Source: Ruaniaceae bacterium
GTDB lineage: Bacteria > Actinomycetota > Actinomycetes > Actinomycetales > Actinomycetaceae
Direction of reading: 5' to 3'
NCBI GenBank assembly: GCA_030450655.1
Contig: JAKDIE010000018.1
Location: 1-11,505, forward strand
DNA: 11,505 nucleotides
In this document: in pieces, positions 7,995-11,505 of the stretch
Layout of the letters: each line of letters begins with the position of its first letter
How positions within the stretch are numbered: the stretch's first letter is position 1
Made by a program: the position numbers and the translations under genes
The notes under the pieces: model-generated
Databases searched by the model: none
What the model saw: the letters and a program-made list of their open reading frames with translations, nothing else
What the model was told of the DNA's origin: nothing

Positions 7995-9131
7995 TCAGCC
8001 CTGCGGACGTAGGCCCACACACATTGCTTCGACGGCGAGCAGTGGGGCAACGTTCGCGTCGAGACGGCGCCGCGCCTGCTGGATCGCCTCGATTCGCCGT
8101 AGGGTCTGCTCGGAGGAGGAATCGGCGGCGATTTGCTCCACAGAGGATGTGAAGTCCGCATTGACGAGTTCGACTCTCGAGCCGAGTTGCCGTGCCGCCA
8201 CGTCCCGGTAGAACGAGAGGAGATCGACCATCACTCGATCGAGCGCGTCGCGTTGCACGCGCGTGGCGCGGCGCTTCTGGTCCTCCTGTAGCGTGCGAAT
8301 CTGGCTGCGGAGTTGCGGCGGGATCTTGTCGCCCTCGGCAATGCCGAACGTGCGCATCAAGGCCGCCTTCTCTGCGGCATCCCGCTCCGTTGCCACCGCG
8401 GTGGCTTCCTCGGAAGCGCGCTCCATCAGGCGTGCGGCGACGAGCACCGCGTCCGCCACGCCCCTGATCGATCCGGGAACGTCCATGATCGCGCGGCGGC
8501 GATCGGCTGCCTCAGGATTCGTTGCCAAACGCTTGGCGATCCCGATGTGAGACTGCGCGGCGCGCGCCGCAGCGAGGGCGGTGGCGGGGTCCACTCCATC
8601 GCGCGTCACGAGCAGTTCAGCAACGGCCTCGGCCGGGGGGATGCGCAGCGCAACGGGCCGGCAGCGCGAGCGGATCGTCACCATGACGTCATCCTGCGAG
8701 GGCGCGCAGAGCAGCCACACCGTGCGTTCGGCGGGCTCCTCGATCGCCTTCAGCAGCACGTTCGAGGTGCGTTCGACCATGCGATCGGCGTCCTCAATCA
8801 CGATGATTCGCCAGCGGCCCTGGGACGCGGAGCGTGCGGCGATCGTGACGAGTTCGCGCACCTCGCGGATGTCGATGATCACCTTATCCGTGGTCACGTA
8901 CGTGACGTCCGGGTGGGTCCCGTTCAGCGCCTGGCGGCAATCGCGGCACTCCCCGCAGCCGCCCCGCTCGCATTGGAGGGCGGCGGCGAACGCGCGCGCC
9001 GCTACCGAACGCCCCGAGCCTGGCGGGCCTGTGAAGAGCCAGGCGTGGGTCATCGAGCGCGGGTCCGCGACGGCCCGCTCGAGCACCTCGATCACGTGCT
9101 CCTGCCCCACGAGGGCATCGAACACGCTCAT
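7995..9131 (-). CDS. holB: DNA polymerase III subunit delta'
   Basis: This is a clamp-loader subunit, which works with gamma/tau and delta to place the beta clamp on DNA. I place the start at the ATG at 9131 (378 residues, MSVFDALVGQEHV), because the open frame further upstream shows no family resemblance and overlaps tmk. Visible are an AAA+ P-loop GPPGSGRS (35-42) with Arg in place of the catalytic Lys, and a zinc site of four cysteines (54, 59, 62, 65; C-x4-C-x2-C-x2-C). Also present are VIEDADRM in the Walker B position (111-118), LLKAIEEP (126-133), and the SRC arginine-finger motif (155-157). The altered P-loop fits a subunit that, in E. coli, does not hydrolyse ATP. The helical C-terminal region (about 200-378) is the collar. 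Its start overlaps the stop of a 37-codon ORF by ATGA, so translation is probably coupled. Confidence 0.94.
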   Translation of the reverse strand: MSVFDALVGQEHVIEVLERAVADPRSMTHAWLFTGPPGSGRSVAARAFAAALQCERGGCGECRDCRQALNGTHPDVTYVTTDKVIIDIREVRELVTIAARSASQGRWRIIVIEDADRMVERTSNVLLKAIEEPAERTVWLLCAPSQDDVMVTIRSRCRPVALRIPPAEAVAELLVTRDGVDPATALAAARAAQSHIGIAKRLATNPEAADRRRAIMDVPGSIRGVADAVLVAARLMERASEEATAVATERDAAEKAALMRTFGIAEGDKIPPQLRSQIRTLQEDQKRRATRVQRDALDRVMVDLLSFYRDVAARQLGSRVELVNADFTSSVEQIAADSSSEQTLRRIEAIQQARRRLDANVAPLLAVEAMCVGLRPQG

Positions 9132-9241
9132 CGCGCGCCGGCCTGTCGCTGGCTGAGCCGCGCACGCGCAGCGAGTGGGGCGAGCGGAGCCGCAAACGTG
9201 CGGTGGGCAATCAAGCTCCCCACGAGGCCACTCGTGCTCAT
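9128..9241 (-). CDS. Small ORF linking tmk and holB through two ATGA overlaps (37 aa)
   Basis: The ATG at 9241 shares ATGA with the tmk stop codon, and its TGA (9128-9130) shares ATGA with the holB start at 9131. A GAGG lies 6 nt before the ATG. The 37 residues (starting MSTSGLVGSLIAHRTF, ending LSQRQAGAR) are Ala/Arg-rich with no motif I recognise. The ORF fills the whole 106-base gap between tmk and holB. It may encode a small protein, or may serve only to carry ribosomes from tmk to holB by termination-reinitiation. It could be chance, since stop codons are rare in this GC-rich DNA, but two exact 4-nt overlaps are suggestive. Confidence 0.45.
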   Translation of the reverse strand: MSTSGLVGSLIAHRTFAAPLAPLAARARLSQRQAGAR

Positions 9242-9855
9242 GCCAGGCCTCGCTCCGTGAGCGCAGCACGGATGGCGGCCTGGACGCCCTCGGGCGTGCC
9301 AGCGGCATCCACCACGATCCAGCGTTCCGGCTCCTGCTCCGCCATCGCAAGGAAGCGCTCGCGCACCGCCTCGTGGAACTCGCTGCCTTCGCGCTCCAAG
9401 CGATCCCGCTGCCCGCTCAGGCGCGCGCGCTGCGGATCTAGGTCCAGCAGAATCGTGGCATCCGGCAGCAGCCCGCGCGTGGCCCACACGGAAAGATCCC
9501 GCACCTCATCGACCCCGAGGGCCCGCGCGGCGCCCTGGTACGCCACGGAAGAATCAAGGTAGCGGTCCTGGACCACGACGGCGCCGCGCTCCAGTGCGGG
9601 CCGAACCACGCTCGCGATGTGGTGAGCACGGTCTGCGGCGTACATGAGTGCCTCGGCGCGCGGGTCCACGTGATCGCCGTGCAGGATCAACCGGCGCAAC
9701 TCCTTGCCGAGTGCGGTACCGCCAGGCTCGCGGGTCTCGATCACCTCACGGCCCGCCTCACGGAACCACTGCGCGAGGAGGCGCTGCTGTGTGGACTTGC
9801 CCACGCCGTCGCCGCCCTCCAAGGTGAGGAAGAGCGGGCGCACGGGATCAGTCAC
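9238..9855 (-). CDS. tmk: Thymidylate kinase (dTMP kinase)
   Basis: This 205-residue cytoplasmic enzyme phosphorylates dTMP to dTDP with ATP, feeding dTTP to DNA synthesis. It has the P-loop LEGGDGVGKST (12-22), TREPGGT (41-47) for substrate binding, the DRYLDSSVAYQG segment (97-108) with the family Asp-Arg pair, and a lid region with several Arg (SGQRDRLERE, 147-156). The length matches the family. The start is the GTG at 9855 (MTDPVRPLFLTLEG). No ribosome site is seen, but a TAGACT -10 box sits so that transcription would begin at this GTG, implying a leaderless mRNA. It heads the unit tmk - small ORF - holB - hydrolase. In actinomycetes I recall topA often lying upstream; here an IS element and a parA fragment occupy that side. 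Confidence 0.96.
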   Translation of the reverse strand: MTDPVRPLFLTLEGGDGVGKSTQQRLLAQWFREAGREVIETREPGGTALGKELRRLILHGDHVDPRAEALMYAADRAHHIASVVRPALERGAVVVQDRYLDSSVAYQGAARALGVDEVRDLSVWATRGLLPDATILLDLDPQRARLSGQRDRLEREGSEFHEAVRERFLAMAEQEPERWIVVDAAGTPEGVQAAIRAALTERGLA

Positions 9856-9861
9856 GCCGCC

Positions 9862-9867
9862 AGTCTA
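9862..9867 (-). promoter_or_regulatory. Predicted -10 box of a leaderless tmk transcript
   Basis: TAGACT on the minus strand (9867-9862) ends 6 nt before the GTG start of tmk, so the seventh base downstream, the usual start site, is the G of the start codon. No convincing -35 box is seen at 16-18 nt. The box is 50 bases from the left end of the IS, so the insertion left it intact. Confidence 0.45.
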
Positions 9868-9916
9868 GTTGGAGGTACCCACACGCACCGACTCGCGCAC
9901 CCTCACGCCCGCCCCC

Positions 9917-9942
9917 TGGAGTGTTCCCGTTTTTGTGGTCGG
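9917..9942. repeat. Left terminal inverted repeat of the IS (orfB end)
   Basis: The sequence begins TGGAGTGTTCCCG and matches the inverted right end at 20 of 26 positions, including TGGA, GTTCCCG and GTGG. The orfB stop lies just inside it at 9947. Confidence 0.85.
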
Positions 9943-9946
9943 TTGT

Positions 9947-10861
9947 TTAGGCTGCCAATTCGTTGATGTGTCTGTATCCTAGCTCGTATTCGACTGGTGT
10001 CAAATATCCTAGTGTTGAATGTCTTCTCTGGGTATTGTAGTAGTTGGTGATCCAGTCATTGCTCTGGTCGCGGAGTCGTTGAATGTCGGGCCACGGCCGG
10101 GTATGAATGAGTTCCTTCTTGTATGTCGCGAAGAATGATTCCGATACGGCGTTGTCATAACAGATTCCGGTCGCGCCCAGGGAACGGCGTATATTGTTTC
10201 GTCGGCAGTATCGGTCGAATTCTCCCGAGGTATATTGAGCACCGCGGTCGGAATGGAACACGACCGGTCCTTTTGGTCGGCGTGCGCGGATGGCGTGATC
10301 GAGTGCGTCGGTGACCAGGCTCGTGCGCATGTGACGATCGATGGCCCATCCGACGAGTGTGCGGGAGTGTAGATCGATCACTGTGGCCATGTAGGCCCAC
10401 CCGTCCCAGCACTTGATGTAGGTGATGTCGCCACACCAACGGGTATCGGCCGTCGCCGCAGTGAAGTCGCGTCCGATCAGGTCCGGGGCCGGTGCCGCGT
10501 GATCACCGGGGACCGTGGTGCGTTTCCATGCCCGGGGGTGGCGTCCTTGCAGGCCTGCGGTGTGCATGAGCCGCCACACCCGCTTATGGGACACCCGGTG
10601 GCCGTGGGCGGCCAGCTCGGCACGCATCCGGCGGACCCCGGGATTGCCGCGCAGCCGCTGGTAGGCCGCTTCGATGAACACTGTCAGCCGTGCGTCGGCG
10701 CGTTCACGATCCGACATGCCCCGGCCGAGCCAGGCATAGTACCCCGCACGTGAGACGCCGAGCTGGTCGCACATGAAGGCCACAGGAAACGCTTTCTGGT
10801 CAGCCCAGTTCGCGATCGCAGCAAATTTCACTGCTGGTCGTTCGCGAACCAGGTCGCTACT
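9947..10861 (-). CDS. IS3-family transposase OrfB (DDE catalytic part, made by -1 frameshift)
   Basis: This frame gives the integrase-like catalytic part of the transposase, which cuts and joins the IS ends. The coordinates begin at the first codon after the slippery site (AGT, 10861-10859), giving 304 residues and an OrfAB fusion of about 400. An N-terminal HTH_21-type region (about residues 60-105) precedes the rve core. In it the catalytic triad is Asp145 (CGDITYI), Asp205 (FHSDRGAQYTS) and Glu241 (NAVSESFF). The 35-residue spacing between the second Asp and the Glu is canonical for IS3. The C-terminus has the usual YYNTQRRHSTLGYLTPVEYE. The frame stays open upstream to 11020 within orfA, but that part is orfA read out of frame. 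No good independent start with a ribosome site is seen. It ends in TAA at 9947. Its last third is visibly richer in A/T than its middle. Confidence 0.93.
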   Translation of the reverse strand, partial: SSDLVRERPAVKFAAIANWADQKAFPVAFMCDQLGVSRAGYYAWLGRGMSDRERADARLTVFIEAAYQRLRGNPGVRRMRAELAAHGHRVSHKRVWRLMHTAGLQGRHPRAWKRTTVPGDHAAPAPDLIGRDFTAATADTRWCGDITYIKCWDGWAYMATVIDLHSRTLVGWAIDRHMRTSLVTDALDHAIRARRPKGPVVFHSDRGAQYTSGEFDRYCRRNNIRRSLGATGICYDNAVSESFFATYKKELIHTRPWPDIQRLRDQSNDWITNYYNTQRRHSTLGYLTPVEYELGYRHINELAA

Positions 10862-11148
10862 TTTTTTGCGAACTCCGCCTCCATCCGTAGTTGCGCATTC
10901 TCGGACCTCGCCGTCTTGTAGTCCTCGCGTAGCCGTATCAATTCGGCCCGCTCCGACATCGTCAACGACGCGTCCGGCGGTATTATCGCTTCCCGCGCGT
11001 CGCGTTCCTTCTTCACCCATTTCCCTAACGTCATCTCATGAACACCAATATTACGAGCGACCTCAACAATCTGACGTCCCTCATCAAGAACGAACGCCAC
11101 CGCACTCGCCTTATACTCTGCCGTGAAACTACGACGAGTCGAACCCAT
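10828..11148 (-). CDS. IS3-family transposase OrfA (helix-turn-helix)
   Basis: The 106-residue OrfA binds the IS ends and forms the N-terminus of the OrfAB transposase. I place the start at the ATG at 11148 (MGSTRRSFTAEYKAS), which has a strong GGAGG 7 nt upstream. The longer open frame to 11256 would run through the inverted repeat into flanking DNA. Residues about 5-47 form a helix-turn-helix (SFTAEYKASAVAFV ... IVEVARNIGVHEMTLGKWVKK). A leucine-zipper-like helix follows at about 63-95 (LIRLREDYKTARSENAQL), as used for dimerisation in this family. The frame ends in TGA ten codons after the A7 slippery run, typical of IS3 frameshift control. Confidence 0.93.
   Translation of the reverse strand: MGSTRRSFTAEYKASAVAFVLDEGRQIVEVARNIGVHEMTLGKWVKKERDAREAIIPPDASLTMSERAELIRLREDYKTARSENAQLRMEAEFAKKVATWFANDQQ
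10861..10867 (-). other. Programmed -1 frameshift site (A7) joining OrfA and OrfB
   Basis: The minus strand reads GCA AAA AAA GTA in the orfA frame. A slip of one base back on A-AAA-AAA gives AAA AAA AGT AGC, which is exactly the orfB frame (KKSSDLV). A7 or A6G runs at this place are the usual IS3 frameshift signal. The fusion would keep orfA residues 1-96. I did not find an obvious downstream stimulatory stem. Confidence 0.85.
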
Positions 11149-11182
11149 GATAATGCCTCCAAAATCCCGGAAACCAAAACCC

Positions 11183-11208
11183 CTGTCCACCAAACCGGGA
11201 ACTATCCA
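11183..11208. repeat. Right terminal inverted repeat of the IS (orfA end)
   Basis: Read inward on the minus strand it begins TGGATAGTTCCCGG and matches the left end at 20 of 26 positions. ParA-like coding sequence begins directly outside it. Confidence 0.85.
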
Positions 11209-11505
11209 TCCTGGTGGTCTCGCAATCCAAGCAGTGGTCCGCCTCCGGCCTCGCACACCTCATGCACACCGTCCACGCCGTGCACACGCACTACAACCCA
11301 CACCTCACGATCGCAGGGATCCTCGTAAACCACCACGACGCCCAAACCACCTCCGGCGCACACTGGCTCGCCGAGCTGACCACCTACGCCACAGGCGCCG
11401 GACTGACCGTCCTTGAGCCTCCCATGCCCAAACGCGTCGTGATCGCAGACGCCGTCGAATCCTCCCTCGGCCTCGACCAATACCCCGGCGCGCCCGCAGA
11501 CCTCG
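11209..11505 (+). pseudogene. ParA-family partition ATPase, 5'-truncated by the IS (C-terminal part)
   Basis: The plus strand is open from the IS boundary to the window end and encodes about 98 residues. They run LVVSQSKQWSASGLAHLM, then AGILVNHHDAQTTSGAHW, then GLTVLEPPMPKRVVIADAVE, then SSLGLDQYPGAPADL. This resembles the C-terminal half of ParA/Soj-type ATPases of actinobacterial plasmids and islands. Those have a VLIVTQPSKWSAxGM-like strand, the GILVN strand, and an LEPxIPKxxxIxDAxE segment before the final helix. Such proteins move plasmids or chromosome origins together with ParB. The N-terminal half with Walker A and Walker B is missing, and the match begins right at the IS end. In this frame the last upstream stop is at 11151-11153, inside the IS, so no native start is left. 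The 3' end is beyond the window. The family call is by recalled motif pattern only. Confidence 0.7.

Larger units (their letters stand above)
9917..11208 (-). mobile_element. Complete IS3-family insertion sequence (1292 bp)
   Basis: The element is bounded by 26-bp imperfect inverted repeats with 5'-TG ... CA-3' ends. It carries orfA and orfB in a -1 frame relation, with an A7 slippery run and a DD(35)E integrase core. All of these are hallmarks of IS3-family elements, and the length fits the family. Both reading frames and both ends look intact, so it may be active. The bases flanking it are CCC on the left (9914-9916) and TCC on the right (11209-11211), so the expected 3-4 bp direct repeat is not seen. 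The left flank is the tmk promoter region and the right flank is inside a parA-like gene. Confidence 0.92.

Noticed and set aside
8313..9260. 315-codon plus-strand ORF opposite holB
   Set aside because: It is an antisense shadow of holB, with low-complexity Arg/His/Gly composition and no ribosome site of note.
9132..9350. N-terminal extension of HolB from a start at 9350
   Set aside because: The extension runs over the tmk C-terminus in another frame and shows no family similarity. Delta' proteins begin near the MSVFDALVGQ sequence.
11202..11480. 92-codon minus-strand ORF at the right edge
   Set aside because: It is an antisense shadow of the parA remnant. The plus-strand frame has recognisable ParA C-terminal motifs, while this one is a Gly/Val-rich shadow.
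1..11505. CRISPR array, toxin-antitoxin pair, restriction or other defence system
   Set aside because: No regularly spaced repeats and no genes of these classes were found. Apart from the IS and the parA fragment, the content is housekeeping.

Overview
The window looks like a piece of a high-GC actinobacterial chromosome. The signs are an Lsr2 nucleoid protein, a single-chain iron-sulfur L-serine dehydratase, actinobacterial-style TAGACT -10 boxes, and the order tmk - holB - lipoprotein alpha/beta hydrolase - tRNA-Thr that I recall from many actinomycetes. A member of the Actinomycetaceae or a related family is my guess, but the sequence alone does not fix the genus.

Layout. Positions 1-2780 are read on the minus strand: sdaA (L-serine dehydratase), a 47-residue one-helix membrane protein, lsr2, then gpmA (phosphoglycerate mutase), ending in a GC-rich hairpin at 22-49. 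From 2885 to 6157 a single large plus-strand gene encodes a fused ABC ATPase/FtsX-type permease with an extracytoplasmic domain of about 660 residues. It converges on a minus-strand unit, with a 22-bp-arm hairpin at 6174-6223 between them. That unit reads tmk (9855) - a 37-codon ORF - holB - TAP-like lipoprotein hydrolase - tRNA-Thr(CGU) (6230). The first three are joined by ATGA stop/start overlaps, and the tRNA has its own promoter-like element.

The right end is mobile. A complete IS3-family insertion sequence lies at 9917-11208, with 26-bp imperfect terminal inverted repeats, orfA/orfB overlapping at an A7 slippery site, and a DD(35)E transposase. Immediately beyond its right end the plus strand encodes the C-terminal part of a ParA-type partition ATPase, starting exactly at the IS boundary. 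The N-terminal part of parA is not on the other side of the IS, where tmk and its promoter lie, and there is no exact target duplication. The IS therefore marks a junction between chromosomal DNA and plasmid or island-derived DNA rather than a simple insertion.

Functionally, most genes are housekeeping: glycolysis, serine breakdown, DNA replication and dTTP synthesis, chromatin, and export. I see no CRISPR array and no defence system. The most notable points are the IS/parA junction, the doubly coupled small ORF between tmk and holB, a probably leaderless tmk mRNA, the overlooked 47-residue membrane protein, and the unusual extracytoplasmic domain of the ABC protein.
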